Below, one piece after another: positions 1-12,700 of a stretch of DNA of 64,000 nucleotides. Each line of letters starts with the position of its first letter. Position 1 is the stretch's first letter. The notes under the pieces were generated by a model, which ran no database searches, was not told where the DNA came from, and saw only the letters and a program-made list of their open reading frames with translations. The DNA is from Pyrocephalus nanus. Lineage: Eukaryota > Chordata > Aves > Passeriformes > Tyrannidae. Where the stretch lies: assembly GCA_038380795.1 (NCBI GenBank), contig CM076266.1:28966145-29030144 (forward strand), read 5' to 3'. The position numbers and the translations under genes are program-made.

Positions 1-530
1 GTGTTCAGAAAGAAACCAGGATTTTGCATGTGTGTGACCATCCACCACCTTAATGCAGCAACAACAAAATATGGCTCCTGAATATACAGTCTTCAAGCAG
101 TTGATGTGCTGGGTTGTGAGAATGCCTGTGGGTTTTTATTGCTATTGTAGCTGCTAGACAAATAAATTGGAAGGTATGAGAGAGTGCAAATCAGTTTTCT
201 CTCTCTTTGTTTCAGTGATCTTGTTCTGAGATTCCAGCTAATGAACACTTACACAAATTCTCCTATTAGCATAATTTAGAGGCAATAAAAATCTAATGAG
301 GTCTGCCAAAAGTGGCTTATATGACTTGGAAATGCTATCTTTTAATTGATTGAAGAACAGGAAAGTAAAGTATCAGCGTCAGAAATAGATTTTGGGTTTT
401 TTTTTAGGGAAAGTGGTCAAATTGGGCATTTTTTCTTTCCATGTAATATATGAACCAAGAAAATCAGTAATTGAACTGTAACTATGTTTTTATCATTGTT
501 GTAAATAAAATGCATTTTGATTTGCTTTAG
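1..530 (+). other. CAPN7 intron, 3' part
   Basis: AT-rich sequence ending in the TTTGCTTTAG acceptor. No exon, RNA gene or repeat recognised. Confidence 0.8.
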
Positions 531-731
531 AGCAGAGGCACTGAAGGAATCTATGTCAAAGTCATCTCAGAAGGAAAAGTCAACTGCAGCTAAACCAAAT
601 CAGCCAGTGAGAACGTTCTTTCCACTGGGACCTGATTTTTCTTTAAATGATAAACCACAGACAATCAGAGCAGTACAAGCTAGTGAATCTCAAGGTCAGA
701 GATACACTGCAGAGGAGATTGAAGTGCTCAG
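531..731 (+). CDS. CAPN7: CAPN7 coding exon (human residues ~146-213)
   Basis: The acceptor is TTTGCTTTAG and the donor GTAAGT. The first base completes an Arg codon split by the upstream intron, and the exon ends after two bases of the next Arg codon. It encodes the variable linker between the MIT domains and the protease, rich in Ser and Lys, then the conserved stretch [13 protein letters not shown]. This would be exon 5 if the 21-exon human layout is kept. An in-frame TTG just upstream is intronic, not a start. Confidence 0.94.
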
Positions 732-3700
732 GTAAGTTGAAGATTTTCTAAAATGAGTTAATGAGAGATCTGGCTGTGAGAAGCTAAAGTACAGAGATGT
801 TTTTGTAGATTAAGCAACTGCTACTTCACTGGAAATTGAGGTAGCATAATATTTTGCAGGATTGTGACTTCCATTGCATCCAGTTCCTTTTGCTTAGATT
901 TTTATTATAGGTGGAATAAGCTACAAATAATCCATGAAACCATTAGCCTAAATTTTGAATTTTTTAAAATTATCAAATGTATCAATTTCAAGTAGCAGTT
1001 GTCTAGTTTTCAGAAGCACTGTTTTGCTAGTTTTTAAAAACTGATTTTGTTGTTATTACCTTTTGAAACTTAATATTTGAAAGATGATAGATAGGTTTGT
1101 AACAGTATTTTTTTCCTTATGACTTTCAGGAAGACTTCAAAAATTAATGGCATTGAATATGTACCTTTCATGAGTGTTGATCTGAGGGAACGTTTTGCCT
1201 TCCCTATGCCTTTTTCGTAAGTATGGTTCAATTTGTGAACTTCACTTTTGTTTTTATTTTCAAAACTTTCCCATATTTGGTATTTCAGTGTTTTCTTTTC
1301 AGGTGATTAAAATTGGTAAGGTAGGGTTTTAAGCATAATTCAGACAGATACTTAACTACTACCACTTCCTTTTTCCAGTCTGAACTTTAGACTTCATTAT
1401 AGGCTGACCTTGCTGGGTGGTGTTTTTGCAGTTGTGCCTTCAAGCCTATAAGGATGACATTATATTTGGCTTTTTGGAATATTGGGCTGGGCTGGCAAGT
1501 TATCTGATTCTGCTCCACACAGAGTTTAGCTCCCTCTGCATCAGTTACCTATAAAAGGAGGGTGGTAGCCATTTCCTCTGTAAAGGACTATTGCAAGGAA
1601 GGGTGATATGTAACTGCTAGACCTATGTTCATGAGCAATAATAATATGTAAAGATTGCCTAGCCATAATACACAAAGACACTTGGGTTGGTTTTTTGCTT
1701 TGGTTTGTGTGGTTTTTTCCAATTTTTTGCTAAAGGCTTATCAATCAGACAAGCCTCAATTTTTAAAACTAAAGAAAGTTTTTATTATTAAGTTCATCAT
1801 ATTCAAATAAACTAAAGAATTTGAGTTTCTACTGGTATAGGTGGCTTTTTGGAATTCCCTTCTATTCAATCTTTTATGAGGGAAACTCCTGGGTTTTATT
1901 TTTTTCCTCCAAAGATCACACACTCAGAAGTGATGTTCTTTGAAATTATTTTGCAGCTTTGTAATTGTTCTATACATATTTTGCACCATCTATCAGACAT
2001 ACATAGGACTGGACAAACCATGAAATGCTTTTTTAAACTGCTATTGATTTATTTCTACTTTTTTTTTGTCTTTTAAATCTAGTGATAAATGCGGGAAGTT
2101 ACCATTGTCGCCCAAGCAGAAAGCAATGTTTGCCAAGTGGGTGCGACCAGATGACATAACAAATAACCCTACCATGATCTACACTGTGTCAAGTTTCAGC
2201 ATAAAGCAGGTAAATTGTTCCTAAAGAGAAATATGTGCTGCTCGCAGGGAACCTTCTTGTTCAAAAAAGGGATCCCCAGATGCGAGAGTTCATTCCTTAG
2301 CCCTCATGAAATTAAATAAATAAATAAATTGCATCACTTCAGATTCCGTAAGTTTTTCTGTCCACAAGAATAAATAGGTGTTAGCAGTGACAGTGAAAAT
2401 TAGAATTTGAATTCCAGCTGAAAATCCTGTTTTCCAGAAATAGTGGTAAGTGTAGTAATGAAAAAGGCAAGGTGTACTCTGCAAAAATTGCTCACTTAGT
2501 TACTGCCTGGGAAAAATAATGAGCAAGATCTTTTAATTTTTATTTGACGGGAAGCAGAGTGGCCCATTGAGAACAGGGACATGTCTCAGTGTCAAGTTGC
2601 AGATGGTTCAAGCTATTCTGGAATCTGTAATAGATTATGCCCTTGGATATGATATTTGGGAGGAAGGAGTAAGTGTGAATGAATGCATGCTGAGGTATCT
2701 GTGCTTGCCTCTGATTGTCATTAGTAATTCCAACTTTGGTTTGCTTTGTAAGGGACTCATGTTGAACAGGCATACATTTCCTGCATTTTTAGTGGTGGCT
2801 TTGTTTCTCTTGGTTTCAATCATTGCCTTTTTGAAGGCAGTGACTAACTGATGGTTTTCCTTCCCTCCATACGCTGCATTCATCTTTCAGTATTTGAGTT
2901 ATTAGTGAATGTCCTCACTGGTTTTCTTTTCTTTGCAGACAATAGTGTCAGATTGTTCTTTCGTGGCATCACTAGCTATCAGTGCAGCATATGAAAGAAG
3001 ATATAACAAAAAATTGATCACGAGGTAAATGGCTGTTGCTTTCTAAGGTCTTTACAGACTTAATACTGCCAAGCTTTTGCAATATGTTCTGTGACACTTG
3101 TACACAGTAAAAACTAGTAGTTGTTTCACCTTCATCTCCCTAGGACTTATGGTTTCAGCACTTCTAAGAGGAGAGCTATATATATATATCTATATATATA
3201 CAATATTTAGATATGAATGCAGTCACTGGAGTTTAACTTAGATCTGCTTCGAGGAGTAATGAATAGTTTGGAAGGGGCTTTTATTTGTTTGGGACTTTTT
3301 AAGTAGAAATTTTATTTAGAATGTGTAATAGTTTCATTTTTCTACTTTGTTATGCCAACTGCTGTGCAACAGGTGGTCCACTTTGCAACTCACTGGAGAA
3401 TTAATGTTAACAACACTGTCTCAGTTCCACTTGTTGGACATCCCATGATAAATTTGCTATGGGTTTTTTTTGTGGATTTTGATGGGAGCCCCTTGCCAGA
3501 CCAGTGTGTGATTGTTCCTGGATTGCTTTGTTTTAACCTATTCTCGTTAGAACTGGACTTGTGTTCTTTTCAACAGCAGTGAGTTCTGCACTGCCTTCTC
3601 CTTCAAATGTTTAACTTATAAATACAGTACTTGCCTGAATGACATTACAGACATGTAAATACCATTTGTTTAATAGTAAGATAATTTTCTTTGCCTTGCT

Positions 3701-6700
3701 TCTGTTTGAGGAACAGTTAGGTTACTTATGTTCTTTTTGCTACTATATTAAGCAGAAAGCTGCAGGAAAAGCAAGACTTGAAAAATAAAACCTATATACA
3801 CATGATTAATTTTTACTTTAAATTTGAGTTGCTTCTTCGTTAAAAATTCCATATTGATGTTAAGTGTAAATTCCAGAAACAGTGTTAATCCCACTTTTAT
3901 TGCTATCAGCCAAGTAATTTGTCACAATTTCCTCTTTTTCTTTTTTTTTCTGTTAACAGTATAATTTACCCTCAGAATAAGAAAGGTGAGCCAGAATATA
4001 ACCCATGTGGTAAATACATGGTGAAGCTTCATATCAATGGTGTACCTAGAAAGGTAAATGATTTTGTGGAGACTTAGTGCTATTACTGTTTTAAGTCATG
4101 TATTTTAAAGGCTTGGTCTGCTACACTCTGAAGTGCTTGCATAGCAAAAACTTTAGGCAGGTTTTTTGGAAAGTATTTTTTAATTGTTAAACTTTTTGAG
4201 ATAAATTTTTGGTTGTGAAGTATGCAACCAAATGTAAGTACTTCTTCTACAGACATTCATAAAAATAGCCTTACATTAGATTAATTTTAAAAAATCCTTA
4301 TGTTCCTTAAAAGAATTATGAAAACCAAACAGGAACAAAACTACATATCCCATATTTATGAATTGGGTGTGCACTCTTCCATCCCATCTTGGAAAGGAAG
4401 TTACAGAATTTAAAAATACAGGAGGGGACATCCAGGAAGAATGTAGATATGGAATGACCATAGAGGAGTAACTCAACTGCAGATTTTTAGTAAGGCGAGG
4501 ACATGCCTGAACACAGAGCTTTGTAAACTGACAAAAAAAATTAATTTTCTTTTCAACACAATAAACAAGGACATAAAATAATGTATTTCTTCATATAATA
4601 CTTAACTGTAGCACCTATCATTGCAGATCATATTGTCTGATGAATGTTTAGGGCAGTTCAGAAGTTGTGTGGGCATAGTCCTGGGGGTGGGGGAGTAAGG
4701 GGAAATTCCTCAAAGGCTCTTAATTGCTAAGATATAAGTCCTGGGTCAGGAAGTTCTCAAGCTGCAAAATTCTAGAATCTGAGTGTTTCAGGGAAGTATC
4801 TTTTATATGTTTGCTTTGCTCTTATTACTCCTTCCAAAATATCTCTTAATGGCTTCCTTTTGTTATGATGAATGGCCATTTGCCCTTCTATGAAAAGGAT
4901 TATTCATTCTTGCATAGATAGGATTTGACCAGAAAATATGCCGTGTTGGTAGCCTGTGTGTAATGGACTAATGCCAACAGAAAACTGAAAATCTATTCAG
5001 GGAAACCATCTCAGACCACTGCAAGTATGCAGTAACAATTTGTGATAATGAGGAATATATACTACCTAATTTAAGGAAGAAATGTTATTATTGTCACAGC
5101 TGCTGCTATGAGCTGTTTTCCCTCTTCAGAGGGAAGAAACTTAAATCTGGAAGTAGAGGCTATGAAAGTGATATGACACAGTTTGTTTCCTTATAGACAA
5201 ATAAATGTTTATTTTTCTGCTGGCTACCAAGCATGGTCCATGCTCTGATTCCTAATTAGTTGAGGAATATTGTTTGGCTTTTCTTTAATTTTTTTTATAC
5301 TTGTAATTACACTGAACCTTCCTGCGAGTACCTTTTGCAATAGATATTAAACACTTTATAATACTGTACTGTCATCATTCCTATTTTACATAGGGGAAAG
5401 AGAGGCAGCCGATCACTGGTCACCCTGTTGGACCAGTGCAAGTCAGAGATGGCAATAGAATTTCTTGTTCACTTGGGCAAACCATTGCAGAATTGATAGA
5501 GGTGTCCATATGTGAAAATAATGGCCAGGTTTGGCTGTATCTGAGAAGCTGTTTATTAATGAGGGGTTTGGGTTATTTCCTAAGCCCTTTCAAAATATCT
5601 TATTAGGTTTATGATGATTTTTCATTCATTTCAAACAGGTAATCATAGATGACCAGTTACCTGTTGATCATAGTGGGGAACTTCTCTGCTCTTATTCTAA
5701 TAACAAGAATGAATTATGGGTATCACTAATAGAAAAGGCTTACATGAAGGTCATGGGAGGATATGATTTTCCTGGATCGAATTCTGTAAGTATGAGATTA
5801 TTTCTAAGAGGAAGAAATTCCACTTAGATAATATTGGGTCAAATAATTTCCTTATAGTGTAATCAAAGTGAATTGCTTGGGGAGATGAATATTGAGTTTG
5901 ACATTTTCCTAATTTTTTTTCTGTTTCTTTCTTTCAAATATTCTTAGCTGTACTTAAGGAAATTATTTCATCAAAACAGAGTGAGCAAGATATCTTGATG
6001 GTCAGAGTTAATCTTAGTTCTCAGACTGCAGTATTGACACTTGTGGGTGGGAAGTACATTTGTTTTATATAGAGTCTAGATGAAAGTGTTGGGTGAAGTC
6101 ATAAATTTTCTTTGCCCATATCAATACTGGTGATTTTGGTTTCTAACTCCTTCACTAAATAGGGCAGTTCTCCCTCATTAGGTAGTGGAGTCAGCTGGGG
6201 AAGGAACGGGCTAGTCATTTAGTACGTGTGTGTGGAGGGAGCAAGTACTTTGATCTGTGGAAGTTTGTTTATCAGATTGTTCCACTCACCTACATAAATA
6301 TGTATTGGGTTCCTGTAATGTGGTTACTAAAGAGACAGTCACTGTACAGCAGCTAAACTGACATGCAAATTATTCTTTCAAAGAGGGACGGGTTACTGAA
6401 ATGAGTATCCCTTATAATTAATTTGTTACTTAGGAAGCCTTTCTGATTTCACTTTAAAATGCTTTAAAACTTTAATAGTATATTTTTTTATTTCACAGTG
6501 CTGTGCGCATTCTAGTTAATCACATTCTTGGAGGGTATACTTGGTAATCATTACCTCTGGAAAAATTGCTATGGAATAAATGTGGCTTTGTGTAAGGGGT
6601 AAATGTAGCACACATTTTTATCTGTGCATATGTCAGTGTCAGGCTGCTTTGTTTTGAAGGACAGAAGCTGGTGAGAATAGATGAGTTTTATTCCCATTGT

Positions 6701-9700
6701 TGTTCTCTAACTTGCTATCTGGAAAAATAGCTTGACTGGTGACATTTAATCTCTACCCTTCCCACCCCCTCCGCTTTTCACTGTATTTTAGCTCCCTTGT
6801 GTAATCAGGGTTACTTACTGGCTGTCTTGTACTTGTAATTCCTCAAGTTCCCACCCAGCAGTGCTGGTTATTGACACTTCAAGCATTTAGAGTGCCTGCT
6901 TTTGCTTTGAGGAGTAAAAAGCAAAAGGAGAGGAATAAGCAATATTTCAAGGAGTTGCGAGATTAAAGCATCTTTTTATGGAAATGCATGTCAGTGTCAG
7001 CTTTACCAAAAAGGATAAAAAACCGAAACCCTGAGCCTTAGAAGTAAAACTTTAATTATTTAAATGCATATATACTGCTTTTGAGACTGTGCTTTAAAAG
7101 TCTGTGAATCAATGAAATAAATAGAACATGTCACACAAATGAGTGTGACTGATGATTCTCTTATGCTTCTGTTACTCTGAAATTCCAGATTTTTGGGGTT
7201 TTGTGGGGGGGAGGTTTTGTTTTGAGTTTTTTGTTTATTTGGGTTTTTGTTTGGTTTTGGTTTTGTTAAACTATTTGGAAATGTTGTCCTTATCTAATCA
7301 AAGAATTTTTTCTTTGTTAGTCTTTAGTTTGAGCCTTTTAGGTGTAGAGTTTTACTGTAACGTGTATACTTGATTTATTTCAAGGTGTTTTTATAAGATG
7401 CCATTTGCTTTTCAGAACATTGATCTCCATGCACTGACTGGTTGGATACCTGAAAGAATTGCTATGCACTCTGACAATCAAGCTTTCAATAAAGACAGTA
7501 CTTTCAGAATGCTTTATCAGAGGTAGATGTTTGTTCTTTCCTAAGTAATTAAAATGCTTGCTGTATAATAGTTGCATTACGATTGTAAGAGCAGTACAGT
7601 CATCACAGATCCTTTGATAGCATTTTGGCTACAAATTGTGCTTTATAAAATCTCTATATTGTTTGTGGAAAAAGAATAATTGAGGTATTGGTGGCTTTGA
7701 TAGAACAGAAGAGTAAAATATTGTGGAATTTTGATTATTTACATATAAAGCAAAAAAATAGCCCTTTTCTTGTTGAAGAAAATAGAACATAGAGAAGAGC
7801 AGCTTGGAACTAACATACAAGTTAAGTGTTTAAAAGTTGTTCTCTCAGCTCCCCTGAACTTTGGCACTTACCTGCTGCCCTTAGCAAGCAGATATAATAT
7901 AGTATTTCTAATCCTATGACAAGATTATGCCCCATTAGTAAGTCTCCTGGAGGAGCAGCGAAAATCTATCAAAACTGAAATATTGGTCTTCAGACCTACC
8001 ATAACAGTTAGATTTGATGGTCTTAAAGGTCCAAACGAAATTATTCTGTTATTCTACTTATGGTGAAAGACATAGCTGCAATTTATAAATGCCAGCTATC
8101 AAATACTTTGATTTCTTTCAAAATGGTTTTGTGCAACGAATTTCTTTTATATTTCCCTGCGGTAGAGGGGTGTTATTCTGTTGACTGAAACATCTGTATT
8201 TATGATAAAAGAACATAACTCTTTTGACAGTGCTTTTTTAGTTGGTTAGGAGCTCTTTAGATGGCTGTCCACAATTCTTCAGATATTCCAGCAGTGTAAT
8301 TCGGAGGTGTGACTGCAGTTAGAATGGTATCTAGCCATTATAGCATCACTATTGCTTACCTGTGCTAGACTGAAAATGTTTTGATCCATAGCCCAGTGAC
8401 CCTGTACACTGTCTGGGGACACTGAGTCTGTACTTGAGTTCTAGCACGGGCTGGGAAACGTGATAGTGCATTTTCACAGTAATAATTGTTGCAAAATTAA
8501 CAATTGCTATTCATAACACAAAACTTGAGTGTAGAAGCATGAACTTCTCATTCTTCAGGTTTTGGGAAGCACCTTCAGAATTCTGGCGGTGTAACAGCGT
8601 TAATTAATTTGCTACATGCAGTGATTGGCTAAGTGCTGATGAAACCACATTTGTGCTCAGCTGAATATCTGTGAAGAGTATCTTTAGAAAGTGACACAGG
8701 TTGAGCTTCAGGTTGATAAATGCTGAATTTTGTCTATGAAAATATGAAGTTACATTAAAATAATAATTTTTCACTTAAAGTCTATACTTAATTCTGAAAA
8801 AAAAATTACTTCCACTTTCTCAAGCTTTATCAGGAGTGATTTCTGCTGACCAAAAACCCCTGTATCCCAGTTTTTATAAAGCAGGGTCACGCTAATGGAC
8901 AGTCTAAAAATGTACTATAACAGTCTGGCAAACGTTAGTTTGCAATTTGCAAGGTTTTAATTAAGATATTTTTCACCTCTTTTTGAACAGATTTCACAAG
9001 GGAGATGTCCTTATTACCACAGCAACAGGGGTGATGTCTGAAGAGGAAGGAGAAAAATGGGGTTTAGTTCCAACCCATGCATATGCAGTCTTGGACATAA
9101 GAGAATATAAGGTATCACATGAAACTGAAGGCGTTTTCAGATGCCTATTTGAAAACTCCAGTGGGTTTCTAGGTTTATCTTAGATGGGCAGCTACTGATT
9201 TTTTTCTCTAATGGTTAATATAGTGTATTTTGTTTTGGTCTCCACTGGGAAATTCCAGAAAACTTAATGATTCTGTCTTTTCTTTAGCTATTGGTCCATA
9301 TAAAAAAATACTTTGAATACATAAAAATTACCCTGACAAGATGAATTTTATTTTATGTTTCTTTAGGGACTTCGATTTCTTCAGTTGAAAAATCCCTGGA
9401 GCCACTTACGTTGGAAGGGAAGATACAGTGAAAATGACACAAGAAATTGGACGCCAGATTTACAAAAATACTTGAACTTTGATCCAAGAACAGCTCAGAA
9501 AATAGACAATGGTAATAAAGTTTGAAAAGTCACTATTTTTTCCAATAATAATCTTTGTTGCACATCCCTGTAGGAAGGTGGAAAGAAATGCTTAAGCACA
9601 AGGAGAGCAAAACAAATATTAGGAATTAAGTAGTCCAAAAGCTGAGGAAGTGTTTCTGTATCTAAATCTGTCCTTTCAGGTTTTAATGAGGTTTAAATAA

Positions 9701-12700
9701 TTTGGACTGTCAAATATATCTCAAATTCATTGACAAGAAAGTACCTCCTTGCTTATGTGTTGCTGTCTCAGTATCTGAGTATGGGGGATTTCAGTGTAAA
9801 GAGAACGTGCTTTTTAATACGTGATTGGGCTTTCTGTGGGGTTTTCCCTATGACAGTAGCAAATATGTTCAACATGCTTACTGTAATCAGTATTTAAATT
9901 AGTCTTGCCTGTACTGGAGGTAAGTGGGATCTTTCTCCCTTGCTGAAGATTTGTTTATAGATATATTAATTATATACACTCTATTTCAGGTTGTAAGATT
10001 AGATTGAGATCCATCTTCGAGACAGTGGTACTACTATGTCCCTGCTCAGAGAAACCACTTGGAATGATGCCCAGCATTGTCCCATCTTTCCTAGGGAGCA
10101 GCAGAGTTTAGTATCTGGAAAGGTGGTGTGGGTTTGGTGGTGGAAGGGCAGGTTGCCAAGAGTTTAGAAATTCTGCAGCAGCTGCATTTTACTTTCAGAA
10201 AGAAATTTCTGCTTTCTACTGTATCTTAGTTGCTGTCTGCATATCTCTGTGAGGGAGCCCTTTTGTTCAGTGCCACTCTGTTTCTACAACAGTATGCATC
10301 CAAATCCATTACATTATAGCATTTATTGATAAGCCTCATGCAAATGCTCAAGGAAAACTTTTGATTTAAATATAAGAATAGCAGCCCTGGCTTTGTGGAA
10401 GTTGTGAGAGAGTAGCTCATTATTTATTTACCAATTCATTTAGTAAGTAGTTTGTAACATCTAGTAGTTAAAATCTTATATAAATTTACATTAGTAATTT
10501 TAAGGGTGTTGCTCCTTCTAACTGGATTTGCATTCTGGTCTTACTTTTTGTGTGTAGCTATGATGACTGTTTTTTAGTGCTGCAAGATCTGCAGCTGCCT
10601 ATGTCAGAGACTTGAATTATAAGGCTGTTACCATTTTAAGAGCTCATTCCATTAGGAATCTGTTGTCTTGCAGGCACTGTTGTTGGCTGGAGTTAAGGGA
10701 GCTTGCAATTAAGGCAGCTATGTTGTAAAGGGAGCTGTAAGGGAGAATGTTGTAAAGGTGAAGTAAATTCAGCAAGTGACGTAGGCATTAGGTGAAGTAT
10801 CTTACAAATACATTCGAATGTGCTCATATGTTGATTGAATAGTTGATTGTGCTGGATGATTACTGCGGGACGTTTTTGAATTGCAGGAACCCCTTTGACT
10901 ATGTAATTTTTGTTTTCAGAAACCTAGGAAAGGGGAGGGCAGGTCAGAATCACCTAACGATGTCTCTTTCAACACAACAGATCCTCTCATACCTTCTGCT
11001 TGAGAATGAAAGGCATTTGACAGCTTCAGAAAGTTCTTGATAATAAGCAATGACTTTTTTTTTCTTGCTTTAACTTGTTTGTTTGGGGGGATAAGTTTGA
11101 AGTTAGACATTTGGGCAGTGCAGTTCTGCAAACTAAGTTTTGCAGAAATGTTGGCTTATTTAAGCTGTATCATTTGCCCAGAAAGAGACTTTTGAAAAAG
11201 AAGTAAAATCAAGGTATCTGCTAAGAAAACAATAACAGCCTTTCCTTTTTAGGCATTTTCTGGATTTCCTGGGAGGACCTGTGCCAGTACTATGATGTTA
11301 TTTATTTGAGTTGGAACCCAAGTCTTTTTAAGGAATCTACATGTATTCACAGGTTGGTCCAAAAGATAAAATTTTTGTGTCAAAATCTCAGTAAGTGTTC
11401 TGAATAAGTGTTTCCTTCCCTCCATTCTTCCTAGTTACAGCTAGGAGGTTGAACTTCAACCATATTCTTTTGAGCCTGACTTCACACTTCTAAATTCTCA
11501 GCCCAGGCCTTCTTTTTGACTACTTCTGTAACACAGTTGAAGCTCCAGTGACCTTTGCGATGTTGCTGTGGACCTAAGGTTGTATAACCACATTCTGACC
11601 TCAGTCCCACATCTCTCGGAATAGAAATCAAGATTTTTTTGTGCAGTCTATCTCTAAGCAGTGACCAGACAGTGCTTGAGTGACCTCATTTTTATTTGGA
11701 ATTAATTTTTCTGGCCTGTTGCAAGTCAGCTGTTCAGCGTGTGTTGTCTTCACAGGTGCTCACTGAAGTCAGGGTAGTTTAACCAATTCTATTTCTCACC
11801 AGTTGTAATTATCATAAGTAATCTTCCTTGTCTGCTGATTTATTTTTTCTGAATGTGATACTCATCTCTTACCAAATATCTATCACATTCAGGTTTTTTG
11901 TCTCCCAGTTTGAGGATAACTGTGTGTATCTGTGTCTTGGTTTTGGAAAGCAAGGGTTTCTATACTTTTGTGCTCCACTATACTGCACTTTGCCACTGCT
12001 TCCACAATTGGTTCTGCTTGTGTTAGCTCTGCACAAGCTTCTTTATCCACAGTGTGACTGCTGAGCTTATCTGTAAAGGTTCCTTCTTTGTGTTCCAATT
12101 ATTTCTGAAACACATTGTGGTGATATAGTAAGATGAGGTAATGTGGATGCTAATGTCAAAGCTCACCTACTGGTGTGTCTCTCCTTATATTATTAGTGTT
12201 TCTCGTACCTCTATGTAGCAAAGTGCCTTAGTACAGTGGCAGTTGCCATAAAAAGCTGAGTAATGATGGTTATAATTTGAAGCTTAGTTAATGCAGTCTT
12301 CCACAAATGCTGTTCAGTTTTAAAAATGTGGAAGTGTCAGTGAGACTTAGGAATAGCTGTATACATTTCTGTTTCCAGTATGCCACACTTTTCATTCACT
12401 CATCAGCACTTTCTGTTTTTTTCACATTGTATTTTCCTTGTCTAGATAGTTCATGAGGCACCAGGTAGATTCTGCAGTAGGGTACCTCAAAGATCTTTAA
12501 CACTTCCTGCAGGGCACCCTTCCAGACATGAAACAGATCAAATTTTAAAATAAAAATTGCCTCAATAAAAGAACTGGATGAAAAAAATTGGCAAGCTTTT
12601 TGAATTAACCATAGCTTATGGATGGATTTCTGCAGCTACAGTATCTTAGGTGTTTTTCTTTTAATATTGGTGTAGGCAATCATGACTATAATATATGTGT

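Larger units (their letters stand above)
732..3959 (+). other. Four short CAPN7 introns (between exons listed)
   Basis: Introns 732-1129, 1217-2082, 2210-2938 and 3025-3959. They are AT-rich with strong pyrimidine tracts at the 3' ends. The only distinct item is an imperfect TA tract near 3175-3202. Confidence 0.8.

Noticed and set aside
517..530. In-frame TTG just before the first CAPN7 exon as a possible start
   Set aside because: It is intronic, ahead of a good acceptor, and calpain-7 has about 145 more N-terminal residues encoded upstream.
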